Of a stretch of DNA of 64,000 nt, positions 11,267 to 22,840 are shown piece after piece. Location: assembly GCA_028456385.1 (NCBI GenBank), contig JALNQF010000006.1, forward strand, positions 124,001-188,000, in the 5' to 3' direction. The notes under the pieces are model-generated. The model made no database searches and was not told where the DNA came from. It worked only from the letters and a program-made list of their open reading frames with translations. This DNA comes from Ophiosphaerella korrae. Its lineage: Eukaryota > Ascomycota > Dothideomycetes > Pleosporales > Phaeosphaeriaceae. Every line of letters begins with the position of its first letter. The first letter of the stretch is position 1. The translations under genes and the position numbers were made by a program.

Positions 11267-13892
11267 CCAGCTAACTTCGAGGGGATGGATTAACAGGCGA
11301 GGGATATTGAGGTTGGCTGTAATGTGTGACGCCGAGATTAGGTGTGTTCAGGTAAGCGGTGTTGGAAGATGGTTGTGGAAATTTAACACAGAAAATTGGG
11401 CATAATCGACTTTTAAGGTCCTAACACAGAATAGGGTTGCTGTTTCCTGCACTAACCAAGTATGTACGAGGACTAGATGAGGAAATGACGCCTGACTGGC
11501 TGTTGCAGGCTGGATCAAGTCATAGGGCTGGGCCTGCATCTTATCGATATTGCCAATAGCTAAGGTAATTGCACCCCGTGTCATACTAAAAAAAAAGGGT
11601 TCTGGCTGGTACTGAGGGCGAAGCCACTGGTATCTATGCAGCTGACAAAAGGTCAAGGCATAAATATTTCTAGTGCCGCTCACCTCGAATGCCAATTATC
11701 GTAGAGTGGTAATAAGAGGATGTATTTATTACGTAGTATCGATTATCGATCCTCAAAGCCTGGCTGCCTTCTCTACAACTGAGGGTAGGCAACCTTGGTT
11801 GTCTTTTTACTGGCATGTCTTCTTTTGTGAGGAAGATAGTACAAAAATGCATTGAATCACCAAGGAGTGACTCCGACTATCACTCACTGTCAAGTAATCT
11901 GATTAAATTGTTTGCTCAGCAGTATATTTTGAGACGCGTATTCCATCAAACACCTTGCAAAGTTATTATATGGATTCTCTAGACTATTCAGAGATAAGCT
12001 TTGAAGATAGGAACGTACATGAGCTATGGAACAATCACACTCTCTTATATGGAACTGTTATTCTTGAAAATATCTTGTCGAGGCATGCCCTATATGAATA
12101 TCTTGATATATAAAAGGAGGTCAATCTCAAGGGAGCAAATACATGCTCCCAGGTCAAATTACCGACCATGCTAACCAATGTCCCCAATGATATCAAGTGT
12201 GTTGATAAGCCTTTCAATATACCTATCTCCCTTTAACAATTTACTGAATTCTTGTTGCTCAACGATGATCACCCCCTAGCACCCTCAGCTACACTTGACG
12301 AGGCCAGACACCATCCCTTTCGGAGGCGAAACCCACCCTAACGAATTTTCCATTCAAATATATTGAGAACTCTTCTGTCGGTTCATTTTGCAGAAATTTT
12401 TTCTGGCTTGGCTCAGCTGGGTTGATTCTGATCACCTTTGCTATACCCAACTCTCGCCATTATCTACTTGAAACCTGGAAGTCGGCAACCTGGTGTTTCG
12501 ACACCTCGGAGGACTGGTGACATTATCATCATTGAGAGAGGCTGGGTAATGCAGCAGCAGCAGCGTCAATCGCAACCTCTAAAGCGTGTAGTTCGTATGT
12601 GCTAAGTACTTGTTCAATATGTTGCGTCTTCTCGTCAACTAAAAAAGCTTGTTTAGCCTTGCATTTTCCCCTGAGTCCAGAGCCTTTGGTGGCACAGAGA
12701 AGTCGTACTCAAAGGTGAAGAGAGTACGCGTAGGGTAGGGATTGAAAACAAAGTTAGGGATTGTCTTTTTTTCCGCTTCTCCATTTTGCTTCTTTTGTGA
12801 GATATGCTATAGACACAGCAGTATTTTTGTCATCTCGTGCGAGAGTCGGGTTTGGTATTGTCAAGTTGGGTAGTAGAACAAAATGGAGTATAGGGTCGAA
12901 TTAGGGTATCCTGAAGAAGTTTTGCGTACTCGGTTTCCATCTTGCCTCTGTCTGTTATGAGGATGTTACGCACTCCCCAAATGCCAAGGAGAGATTTGGC
13001 TACAGTATTCTCCGTAATATTGACCATACATGCCAGGTCTGCCTTCTCTTGCTAGGGTAAGTCGACGGTAGCAAAATTTCTTAATTAGTTATTGACCTGG
13101 TCTGATAAGGCGGGAGTGGCTAGATAGCATTGATACCGTGTGTAAAGTACATTGCTCTTCATCGCCAAGCTAATAGTTTGGAGCTGACGTGGATTTGTGC
13201 CGTCCATTTTTGGATGAAATTCGCTAGGTGCAAGGGAAAGACGGTAGTCTGCGAACCCACCGTACTTGCTTGCATCTAAGTGAATCTTAAGAATACACAG
13301 TGGTCAATTACAGGGTCTTGTGTCGGCGCTCATGATGTGAATAGCCCGACGTTTTTCCCATCTCGAAGGATGAGGTGTTCGTTCAAGGGCGAAGAAGATG
13401 ATAATGATGTGGAACCAATCTTTAGTCTTGGCTCCTCTTTAGCTTGTGGTCTCACAGTGGAGATCGCCCGGCCAGCCTGGTCGTTATATGGCAGATTAAT
13501 CGCTACCTTGGCTACTCGGCTCTCTGTCTTGCATTTCCGTGCTTGTTGAATGTCCATATCAGCATTTGCAACTCCCTTCTTCATTGCTTTGCTATGCCCC
13601 AAAGCCAAACCCTTTGCGAGTCGCGTCGCTTGTTGAGTTAAGTGTAAGTGCAGAGTGGCGCAAACACACAGTGATTGTGAGCGCGCTGCTTCGTTGGTAG
13701 GATATGTATGTAACTGAACGTGGAAGGAGCGGCTAGTTAGCAGGACAGTGAGCTTTATAGATGAAAGGGCAAGCAGATGGATCAAAGCGCCTGGTAAGTC
13801 GTGTAATCTAGGTTACAGCTTTCATAAACATGTATAGTCACACGAGACGTTTTTCAGTTTGAGACTCAGACCCAGAAGCTCCTGCTTCCCTC
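11267..13892. other. 2.6 kb gene-free stretch
   Basis: No intact gene seen on either strand. Parts are AT-rich (about 11880-12240). Short open frames are scattered on both strands without coding character, apart from the possible integrase-like remnant listed at 12532-13045. A decayed transposon is the simplest reading. Confidence 0.5.
12532..13045 (-). pseudogene. Possible decayed retroelement integrase fragment
   Basis: On the minus strand 13045-12830 reads DLACMVNITENTVAKSLLGIWG, then NILITDRGKMETEYAKLL and STTQLDNTKPDSRTR. The ITDRG and STTQ spacing recalls the Ty3/gypsy integrase core, where a D-R-G motif precedes an H-P-Q-T-D-G-Q block. The second block is badly eroded. Downstream, 12806-12532 is open for 91 codons in another frame without recognisable similarity. 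No LTRs, protease, reverse transcriptase or RNase H were found nearby. The assignment is tentative. Confidence 0.3.
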
Positions 13893-15567
13893 TTAATACG
13901 GTGGGCTAGCTTTTTCATACGCCCTCCACCAGAGTGCTAGGTTTGCCGCAACCAAAAGATCAATCATCTTAAGGCCCTCGTCCTCTATAATAATCTTTCC
14001 TAGCTTAGCCTGCTTCCCTCCAAAGCCACCTCCAGCGAACTCTTGCCCTAGTGAAAGATCCAGACGATCTATAGAGTTTTTAGCATCCTCTGTTGTGTCA
14101 CGATTGACAGAAACTGAAGAGTTATTGCGGCTGTGACGTCCGCGGTGGAAGAAAGATGATCGTTTTGATGACTCCTCGCCTTTTGGTGTGGATGGGAAAG
14201 AGGCACTCGGAAGATTGAAGCGAAGCTCACTGACAGTTAAAGCTGATGGTGGCGCTCCTTGGAGTCCCGGAACAACATGGCGGCACTCATAGGCATTAGC
14301 TTTCATTAAAAAACGGGCCTCGAATCTTAGTCCTTACCTTCAACGATCCACCACCCGCGCTGGTGGTAAACTCACATCGACTATTCCATGGACTCATGAA
14401 TACATAGCCACGAAAGCTTGTCTGTTTATTAGAAACATGTATTGTTCCATATGACTGATCACTATGAGTCAGAAATGGAGATGGCGGCTCAGGTTTGTTG
14501 TCCATTGAAAGTCTGTCTGTTCGTCCATCAAAACTGCGCCTCGACCCTGCACCCTCCATATTGAAGTCGTATGAATTCTTTTTGCGATGGCCAAACACCC
14601 CAGTGGGGTTCTGTAAACCTTCCATCCAAATGCGTCGTTGGAAGGTACGTGTATTTTCGTGCGACACAACCTCTGTCTGGTATAATTGGTCAGGTGTGTT
14701 GCTTGGACGACTCGCTGTGACGTTCTCGCCTGTGTTTTCGGAGTGTAGAAACTTTGAATAGCCAGGATTTGTGATGTCGACGTACACTGGACCTCCTATT
14801 TTTCTCTTGGTTCCTGATTCATTGAGGTTTGAAGATACCTCGACGACAGGCGGATCCACAATTCGAGCAACGTTCCACTGAGCACCAGAAGCAGGATCTC
14901 GTCGTATCAATGTAAGTGACATGCTGAATTGGTGAAATCTTTCAGATGATCTACGAGGAGAAGGTGGAAGACGATGATTCGCTCCCTGGTATTGGGGTGT
15001 GTCGAACGAACGTCGTGGGTGGTTATCCGGGCGCAGTGTATCAGGGTTATGGGGATAGTATGTTGCACTCACATTCTGTCTGCTTCCAAAGCTCTCTATT
15101 GGCTCAAGAGTGCCCGAAATGAATTTTCGTATAGGAGGATGTGCCATATCTGAGTCTATGGGAACGCCAGGAACAGCTTTGCGTTGGACCAGAGGCTTAG
15201 GTGCGGTGTTGGAAGAAGTCTGCGTTTGTTGCAAATAGCCTGGCTCTCGAAATTCCGGTGGGTCTACAAGGGCTACATCCTCAGGCTGTTCCACATGTAG
15301 GAAGTATAGTGAACTGGTAATGTCCTCTGCAGTAACTACTTTCTCTCTGGGCTTCATGGGTGATAAAAAGACATCTGGACCGGAATCAGGGTTCAACCTA
15401 CATGTGTTCAGCAGGATATGCGTACCTTTACTTCCTGGAACACGCGCAATGTAGAGTACCAGTGGGTCGTGCCTCGCGTGTGTTGGGTTTCTCGGATAAG
15501 TGGGCGGGTTGGAAGCAAGTGCAGTGAGCGAAGATAATGACCTGGCTTCAATAGCTGGAGTAGACAT
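13893..15567 (-). CDS. Conserved fungal protein of unknown function
   Basis: Two exons, 15567-14338 and 14285-13893, joined by a 52 nt phase 0 intron that fuses GGGSLK to CRHVVPG. The product is 540 aa. The N-terminus holds an ordered-looking block (DPLVLYIARVPGSKGTHILL, VTAEDITSSLYFLHVE). A Ser/Pro/Arg-rich linker follows. The C-terminal globular part has the most conserved look, with SMSLTLIRRDPASGAQWNVA, GPVYVDITNPGY, RGYVFMSPWNSRCEF and SALTVSELRFNLP. A final helix, KMIDLLVAANLALWWRAYE, ends the protein. I do not recognise a named domain. The gene is transcribed away from RRP14, with a 524 bp shared upstream region. Confidence 0.8.
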
Positions 15568-16091
15568 TGGGGCGAAAGGCGGGAGGTGCTGCGACGAGCG
15601 ACGTGATGGAGAAAAATAGGCTACTTAAGCTTACGGTGATCGTAGGCATGCAGATACATGTCAAGGCGAAGATGGGGTTGCGGCGGAGTGGCTGTGTGGC
15701 TGTGTTGCGTACTGTACGCGTCGACCTGCTATTCGCGACGATCCTGCTTAGCCATTTTGAATGCCTGTACCATCGGCTGGCATATGCAAAGATCAAACAG
15801 GAGCTGTCACTGCCTAAGGTGTACTGGTATCTAACATGCTTGACGGCGTGAGGCTGGTGAAGAATGGTGGCTGGAAAGACGCACGCCTATTGGCCCAGAA
15901 CACCGCGGGAGGTGGTTTCTTAGCGCAAAAGGCAAAGGCAGATTTCCTGAGCCAAGAGTTCGACCTCGATTTTCGCGATCTCTCGCACACGACCTCATCT
16001 GTCGCAGTCTGCTCAGCCCAACCCTACGCACTATATGCAGAGCCAAATATCACTCGCTTTATAGTTGCCGTGTCTAAACTCTCTCTATAAA
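15568..16091. promoter_or_regulatory. Divergent upstream region, unknown-function gene and RRP14
   Basis: Separates two divergently transcribed starts (15567 minus, 16092 plus). An 84-codon plus-strand ORF from 15836 ends at 16090, one base before the RRP14 ATG. It may be an upstream ORF in the leader. Confidence 0.5.
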
Positions 16092-17767
16092 ATGGGTGAC
16101 ACGCTCGAGGTACGCACAAGGCCCGCGCTGCCCATACGCACTGCTTTGCCACTAACGGGCGCTGTAGGAGCGATTGAAGAGCCACGCTCGGGCTTTTGAG
16201 GGACTCATGTCGCTTATCCCCGCCAAAGACTACTATGGAAAAGACGAGAGTATCACAAGTGTAAAGGTTTCCCTACTTGGACGTGTCTCACTGTGTGCTG
16301 ACTGCGTCTTTGCAGACACAATGGCAGAAGAAGAAAAAGCAGACTCTCGAAGAGCGACAAGCTGCAAAGCGAGCAAAACTAGATCCTGCCTCACACAAGT
16401 CTGCCAAGGATGTCATGGACGAAAATGCACGAAAGCGCAAACGCGAGCTCGAAGGTGTCGTGTCGGAGCCAGAGTCGTCAGACCTTGATATGGACATCGA
16501 AAGAGAGAAGCCCCTAGAAGGCATCAAGAAAGCGAAGAAACAAAAAACCAAAGTAGCCGAGCCCGAAACAAGCGCCGATGAAAACGATGCAGGTGAGACG
16601 CGGACCTTATCCAAGGCAGAGAAGAAGGCTGAGGCAAAGGCTGAAAAGAGGAAAGAGAAAAGAAAAGACAAGCAATCAAAAAAGAAGCAACACGAAGAGG
16701 CAAGAAAGGCCCAGGGTGCGGAGTTTGGCAAGAGTCTGACCAAGTCGTCGGAACCTGTTGATGAAGACGACGTCGACGTTGACGAAGACGACGATGACGA
16801 CTTAGACCACCCAGAGGACCGTATACAAAAGCTTGACGTCAGCGGTCTTATCGAAGAGGGTCAGTCTACCGCTCCTTCAACTGCTACAAATTCCAATTCT
16901 TCCACAGCTTCCGTTGCTTCTGCCACCTTATCCGCTTCCTCACTTCCTCCCTCAAACGAGGCGCCGCGAGACAAGAAACAGAAGAACCCACTTCAAATCG
17001 ATGACGAGAGTCGAGCTATTTTCCAAGCTCGACTGACTGCAAAACTGGAGGCAATGCGGGCAAACCGCAAAGCAGATGGTCCCGATGGACGCCCAGCAAG
17101 GAACCGAGCAGAACTGATCGAAGCACGCCGGAAAAAGGAGGCAGAGCGAAAAGCAGCAAAGAAGACAAGTCGCCAAGAACTCAAGGAGGACGAGGCACGT
17201 CAAAAAGCCGAGGAGCAGCTAGCGCACATAAGAGGTGGATCTGGCTCACCCTCAATATTTGCACCACGCTCACCTGAAAATGAACGTAACTTCAATTTTG
17301 GCAAAGTCGCATGGCAGGATGGGCAACAACTTGAAAGCACACTCTCCAGATTCCAAGAATCACGGAAGAGGAGGGGCAAGTCAGACGCAAAGACGGCTCT
17401 AGACGCTGCGCAGAAGAAGCAAGCACGTATCAACGGTCTTGATGAGACCAAACGAAAGGATATTGAAGAGAAGGACCTCTGGCTTGCGGCCAAGAAGCGA
17501 GCCCAGGGTGAGAAGGTCTTTGACGATGTCAATCTCCTAAAGAAGACTCTAAAACGCCAGGATAAACAAAAGGCGAAGAGTGCTCAGGAATGGAAGGAAC
17601 GACTAACGAATGTCCAAGAGGGTAAAGAGAAAAGGCAAAAGAAGCGTGAGGATAACTTAAAGAAGAGGAGGGAAGAGAAGGGCCAGAAGGGCAAAAAGAA
17701 GGTCAAGAAGCCTGGAAAGAACGTGAAGAAAAGGCCGGGTTTTGAGGGTACATTTAAGGCGAGATAG
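16092..17767 (+). CDS. RRP14: Rrp14/SURF6 ribosome biogenesis protein
   Basis: Nucleolar protein of the SURF6 family, needed for 40S and 60S subunit assembly. Exons are 16092-16109 (only six codons), 16168-16260 and 16316-17767. Both introns are phase 0 (58 and 55 nt), and the product is 520 aa. The N-terminal Rrp14 block crosses all three exons: ERLKSHARAFEGLMSLIPAK, YYGKDES, then TQWQKKKKQTLEERQAAKRA and KSAKDVMDENARKRKREL. The C-terminal SURF6 domain (from about nt 16990) is Lys/Arg/Glu-rich coiled coil with LEAMRANRKADGPDGRPARN and FNFGKVAW. It ends in a very basic KKVKKPGKNVKKRPGFEG tail. The short first exon is supported by MGDTLEERLKSH continuity. Confidence 0.93.
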
Positions 17768-18129
17768 GCTTTAATTTTAGGAGGAGTATGGCACCTTATA
17801 TTGGCGCCTAAAATTTGGAGAAGAATTAGGCGTTTGATACCACACAGCGGCTGGCATCATCTATGCGTTTGGCGTATATATGCCTTTGAATATCATAACG
17901 TGCTCTGCGGCGATCACTACCATCCTGCTCTTCGCCTTTCTAGGTTTACGAATATTCGTTCTATTGACCATATGGTTTTTGGCAAAGGGCTTAGTTGAAG
18001 ATAAATATACCCTTCGTAAAAGTTGTACTGGATAACATAGGATTGCACAAATGAATTTGAAGTTGCTAACTGGGACAACCAGCCCTCTTGATATTTACAA
18101 TTCGCTGTTCTAATGCAAGACTTACTTTA
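17768..18129. other. Intergenic between convergent RRP14 and NDUFS8
   Basis: Shared 3' region of two convergent genes. Nothing beyond short spurious ORFs is seen. Confidence 0.5.
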
Positions 18130-18970
18130 TTATCTGTAGGGCGCATCGGCGCGGGCAGCAGCAGCAATTTCAGGCTCCCACTTGTCTCCATTTGCTAACA
18201 GCTTTTCCTTGTTGTACAGCAGCTCTTCTCTCGTCTCGGTTGCATACTCCGCATTAGGCCCTGTTGAATGTTACTTTTTATCCTTGTAATGGTGCCAAAT
18301 ACTAGGCTTGTAGTTAGGCACAAGGCTATGGACTTACCCTCTACAATTGCATCGACAGGGCAGCTCTCTTGGCAGAGGCCGCAATAGATGCACTTTGTCA
18401 TGTCGATATCATAACGGGTCGTCCTCCTGCTACCATCCATGCGCTCCTCGGCCTCAATCGTGATAGCTTGCGCAGGGCAGATGGCTTCGCAGAGTTTGCA
18501 AGCAATGCATCGCTCTTCTCCTGTTGGGTATCGTCGCAGGGCGTGTTCACCTCGGAAGCGAGGCGAGATAGGGCCTTTTTCGAATGGGTAGAAGATGGTA
18601 TACCTGCGGTATCATCAGGAATGACATCCTGCGCCTTACAAAAGCATGCAATTTATCGATTGGGTCCAACTCACGGTGGCCGAAAATACTGCTCCAACGA
18701 CACATACATGCCACGAAACATCTCCATGAGCAAGAAATACTTTCCGGCGCGGTCCAGTGAGTTCTCTCCTTCATCCCATCGCTTTGGGCGCGGTAACCGG
18801 AAACCGGGCGGTGGTGGTCCTGCTGGGGTGGCGGCTCGCCGGACAGTGGTAGAAAAGAAGGCAACGATGGCGGGTGACGGGAGACGTCCTGACGCGAACT
18901 GCGAGGACCTGAGTAGTGTTGCAGCTGATGGGCCGCGTACCAGCATCGTCAATGGCTTGGTGCTGGCCAT
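18130..18970 (-). CDS. nuo21.3c: NADH:ubiquinone oxidoreductase 23 kDa Fe-S subunit (NDUFS8/TYKY)
   Basis: Complex I subunit of the mitochondrial matrix arm carrying iron-sulfur clusters N6a and N6b. Three exons: 18970-18675, 18603-18338, 18260-18130 (introns of 71 and 77 nt). The product is 230 aa. The N-terminus is a mitochondrial presequence rich in Arg, Ser and Ala ([29 protein letters not shown]). Two 4Fe-4S motifs are complete: [12 protein letters not shown] and [12 protein letters not shown]. Conserved flanks include [27 protein letters not shown] and a C-terminal [19 protein letters not shown]. The start at 18970 (MASTKPL) was chosen because it begins the presequence. The upstream region faces the mitochondrial ACP gene, another complex I component. 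Confidence 0.95.
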
Positions 18971-19365
18971 TGTGGGCGCTGAGAGCAGGCGGGGGCGGGT
19001 GTGAGGCTTTGACGATTGTGATGTGAGGTTGCTTGGAGACAAGGTCGCTTGGTTACGGATGAGCTGCGATTGGTCAAGACGTCGATGACGGCAACAACGA
19101 CGAGTGCCAGAGTCAGTAAGGATCTTTCCGGAGTTGAACGGCCTGAAACCTACTGAGGGATATTGCAAGCTTTAAATTAACTCTGTACTTTATTTCTTCA
19201 TTGTGCTTGAGAAGGTTGCTATCCTCCCTAATCTCCACATCCTGTCGGTCTTGGCAAACCTGGTAACCGATTTGTTCAAGTTCTCCAGTTGACTAGTAGA
19301 TCCAACATCATCACTGCCTCCACCGACCTCGCCATCCTCCACCAAACCCTCAGAAATCGCTCAAA
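18971..19365. promoter_or_regulatory. Bidirectional upstream region of two complex I genes
   Basis: A 395 bp interval between the divergent starts of NDUFS8 (minus) and mitochondrial ACP (plus). It must contain both promoters and 5' UTRs. Co-regulation is inferred from the arrangement, and I could not name a specific factor site. Confidence 0.6.
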
Positions 19366-20041
19366 ATGTTCAGAACAGCACTCCTCAGGTCTGCAAGGTC
19401 AGCTGTCCGCGCTGCACCACGATGCCAGGCCGCAATGGCTCGCCCAATCGCGCGAAGCTCTCTGATCCGACCTACGCAAATCACCCCCAGCACATACTTC
19501 CAGGCCATAAGGTGCTATTCTGCAAGTGCTGGTCTGTCGCAAGATGAGGTTCTTGGCAGGATAATGGATCTCTTGAAGAACTTTGACAAGGTGAGGGCAT
19601 TGCGCTGAGTGAAGCAAACTATGACTGACTCGATTGCAGGTTCAGGACATTTCAAAGGTATTGCGAAATATTCCATGGCACTTAGACCGGATGCTCATGT
19701 ATATTTACAGCTCAACGCTGAGTCTCACTTCCACAACGATCTTGGTCTTGACAGTCTCGACACTGTAGAGGTGGTTATGGCTATTGAAGAGGTCAGTCGC
19801 AGACCATGCGTCATGCATGTAATTTCTGACAATTGAACAGGAATTCAGCATCGAGATCCCTGATAAGCAGGCCGATGCTATTCACAGCGGTGAGCCTGGT
19901 CTTAAAGTATGAATCCAGTCCATTCTAATGCCATCACAGTGAAGCACGCGGTAGACTACATTTTGGCCCAGCCTGATGGTAAGGATAAAACACCATTCTT
20001 CGTTGCATCCGCAATGGCTAACCGGTACCCCAGCACACTAG
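19366..20041 (+). CDS. ACP1: Mitochondrial acyl carrier protein
   Basis: Carries acyl chains on 4'-phosphopantetheine for mitochondrial type II fatty acid and lipoate synthesis, and is a subunit of complex I. Six exons: 19366-19590, 19640-19657 (18 nt, encoding VQDISK), 19711-19791, 19841-19889, 19940-19978 and 20034-20041 (8 nt including the stop). Introns are 49-55 nt. The product is 139 aa. The presequence is Arg/Ala rich (FRTALLRSARSAVRAAPRC). The attachment site DLGLDSLDTVEVVMAIEEEF is intact, with the Ser in DSL. The end AVDYILAQPDAH is created only when the last intron (19979-20033, ggctaac branch) is removed. Read-through would add an unrelated tail instead. Confidence 0.93.
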
Positions 20042-20526
20042 ATCGCATTGGACAGATGGACGTGAAGTACAGCGAGTGGGTGTGGTTTAGGCCGGATCTT
20101 CCGGCGTTATTATAAATTCCTCTGCATGTAAAACAGCCTGGGATGGCGCCGAGTACCTTCAATAGAAACATGCTATCCACATACTCTTGGGTGTTGGCCT
20201 GTTGAGCGAAATCGCAAGTTCTTCCCATGTGCACTTTTTGCGGCGGCCTGAGCACTGATGGGGTTTCTTGGCATATCCGAGCGTCCCTTCTCGCTGATAG
20301 CCGTCACACACAGCACATCTCCCACTCACAAACCATTTGCGATCAGCCCCTATTTGCACACTACCCACTGCGGGCCGCCCATTAGCATTCTTCTGGTATC
20401 AAAAACTTGCTGAACTACCATCACTGCACATGCGCAGCCCCGAGCGCCTGCATCCCTGTGCTCATTGAAGAGCGCCGCCAATAATTTCACCAAGGCAACA
20501 CCCCACTCGTTCCACACCCACACACA
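20042..20526. other. Intergenic, ACP to VPS74
   Basis: 3' end of ACP and promoter of VPS74. Several antisense ORFs are open here, but they lack domains and overlap ACP or the VPS74 exons. Confidence 0.5.
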
Positions 20527-21740
20527 ATGGCCTCTAGCTCTGGCCTGACACGACGAAGGGGCGGAGGCGGTGGCCCCGCTAACGGAGAAGACGAAGGCAG
20601 CCGGGTCAGCTCGCCAGTGCCAAAGCGCACCGACGACCGCACACCAGAAACGTCGTATGAGAATTCGGAGAATGGCCACAAGATCGCGTTCGACCCGAGG
20701 GACATTAGTGAAAGCGCAGAAAGGAGCAAACAGCCAAAGTTGACACTCATGGAGGAGATCATCCTCATGGGCCTCAAAGACAAGCAGGTGCGTGGCGCGC
20801 AAGGATTACACATGTTGTTCAAGGACGCCGTACTGACATTCGGCCTAGGGATACCTCTCATTCTGGAATGATAACATCTCCTATGCCTTACGAGGCTGCA
20901 TCGTTATAGAATTGGCATTCAGGGGCCGTGTGAGCATGCAAAAGGATTCATCACGGCGGCGCTTTCCTCTCGCAGACCGAGTTATTGAAGTTATTGACGA
21001 TACACTGACGGGAGAGGTACTATTGGACGAGGCATTGAAGATGATGAAATCGAGTGAGAAGATGAGTGTCAATTCATGGATCGACCTCATGAGCGGTATG
21101 TCAGGCACCATAGGCGGCGTCTGAGGTACTAATGTCATCTACAGGAGAAACCTGGAATCTGATGAAGATCGGCTACCAACTGAAACAAGTTCGCGAACGA
21201 CTTTGCAAAGGCCTAGTTGATAAGGGTGTCCTCCGCACAGAGAAAAAGAACTTCCTTCTTTTCGACATGGCGACACACCCAGTTGCAGACGGTGGCGCAA
21301 AAGAAGAGATCCGACGCCGAGTTAGGAACGTACTCACAAATCGTACGGTTGTCCTTCCCGGTAGTCAATTCCTCCCCGAGGAGCTCGAGTTTAGGGTTCT
21401 CCGTACAATCACTATGGTCTGCGCCGCTTATGCCGCAAATGTGCTCGAGAATGCATTGACTACTCTTGGGCATGAGGCGCGGGAGCGAGCTTTTGCCCAG
21501 GTTGACGAGCTTCTGGCCGAATACTCACAGTGGCCATTTGCGAGGAGATCCGGAGGGTCACAAGGCGTAGGTGCCAATCTTGGGCAGGTTATCACCGACG
21601 AAGTCAACGGTTCCAAAGACAAGGAGCTTCAGCTCGAGGTAAGTCGAGCAAGATGGATCCTCTACGACCAGCTGCTGACAGTTTTGTAGGTGGTTGCTGC
21701 CTGCTTGAGTGTGTTCACAAGGCTTGACTCGCTGCTCTAG
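20527..21740 (+). CDS. VPS74: Vps74/GOLPH3 Golgi PI4P-binding protein
   Basis: Peripheral Golgi protein that binds phosphatidylinositol 4-phosphate and retains glycosyltransferases in the Golgi by linking them to COPI. Exons are 20527-20787, 20849-21095, 21145-21638 and 21690-21740 (introns of 61, 49 and 51 nt). The product is 350 aa. A Gly/Arg-rich disordered N-terminus ([10 protein letters not shown]) precedes the GPP34 domain: [34 protein letters not shown] (with the PI4P-pocket tryptophan), [19 protein letters not shown] and [19 protein letters not shown]. The end [16 protein letters not shown] comes from the small last exon. The length fits fungal Vps74. Confidence 0.94.
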
Positions 21741-22840
21741 TGGGGCAAATGTCCGTCGAAGGGTGCCAAACCAGTACAGCCGCCATCTTTTTGATGGTTG
21801 CCCCATCAGCAAGCACATGTGGCCGAAATATGTTGGGCCATGGTCGTATATGGATGTATGGATGTATAGGGAGGCTGTGGAACTGCAAGATAATCGACAT
21901 TGCTAAGCATTCTGTTTTTTTTTTCATAGCGTGCAAAAGGGTGGAGGTGCACAAGGCGTTTGGCTTTGAGAGCCATGGGCAGTCCTACCGGGCTTCCATT
22001 ACTTATGAAACTTGCTGGAAAGGCCGGGTCATAGTACAAGTCAAAGTTTGATACAACTCTTCAACCAGGGCAGCGACCAACCCTGGTACTATGGTCTTGG
22101 CGTCACGTGGCGGAGGCGCATGTTCAGACGGGACATTGCCTGGTGAGCATGAGGCGTGCTGGACGGGTGCGCAAATGAATAGATAGTGCCGACTCCAGGC
22201 CAGAAACAAGGCGGCACCGTGTCTACGAGGCCCAGGTTGTCCGTTGATGGTGGTGGCTAGGTGCAGCAGTCTGGGCGTGTGCGCCAACAAGAGCTGAAGC
22301 GGCAGAAGGCGGCTGGCGTCAAAGGAACCTGCCTGACACACAACACAACGCATCATTCCGAGCTTATCCACCGCGCCCGACCCCTCACTAAGGTACAGTC
22401 GTCTAAGTGTTTCGCCGATTCGGGAGTGCCAATATCTCGCCTGTCGAAGCCTTACCGGCTGCCTGCTGCGCGTTTTTGGTGTCTGCGATTTCCGTTACCG
22501 ATCGGCAGTTCCTGCCCTCAGCCAAACAGGAGGCCCAGCCCAGCCCCGTTGTGTCCTGTGACGACGCGCAAATTGCATGGTCCCATCGGTATGTGTTTTT
22601 TCTCCATCTCTGGCGTGTCTGTCGGGCCTGCTTCTGCCATGGACGTCGCCATTTGACATGGTGGTGCTGCGCTCACCCGTCGCTGCTCCCCTGCCCCCTT
22701 CCGGATCCGTCGCGACCGCATGCGCCGCCTGCCAACTAACCACACCAACAGCCTCCTTCGCGACTTTCCATGCCGCGGCCCTGATCAGAGCACGTCTCTA
22801 GCAGGTCGCTCCTGCTGCGCGCCATCGCTCTCTCACCGTC
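21741..22840. other. 1.1 kb intergenic, VPS74 to SNF5
   Basis: No gene seen. Short ORFs on both strands have no recognisable domains. The last part before 22841 is C/T-rich, as expected of a fungal promoter and 5' UTR. Confidence 0.5.

Noticed and set aside
13280..13785. Overlapping ORFs on both strands
   Set aside because: No recognisable domain, no splice structure, codons unlike neighbours.
21740..22051. Small ORFs after VPS74
   Set aside because: Cys/Trp/Met-rich chance ORFs without similarity, overlapping on both strands.
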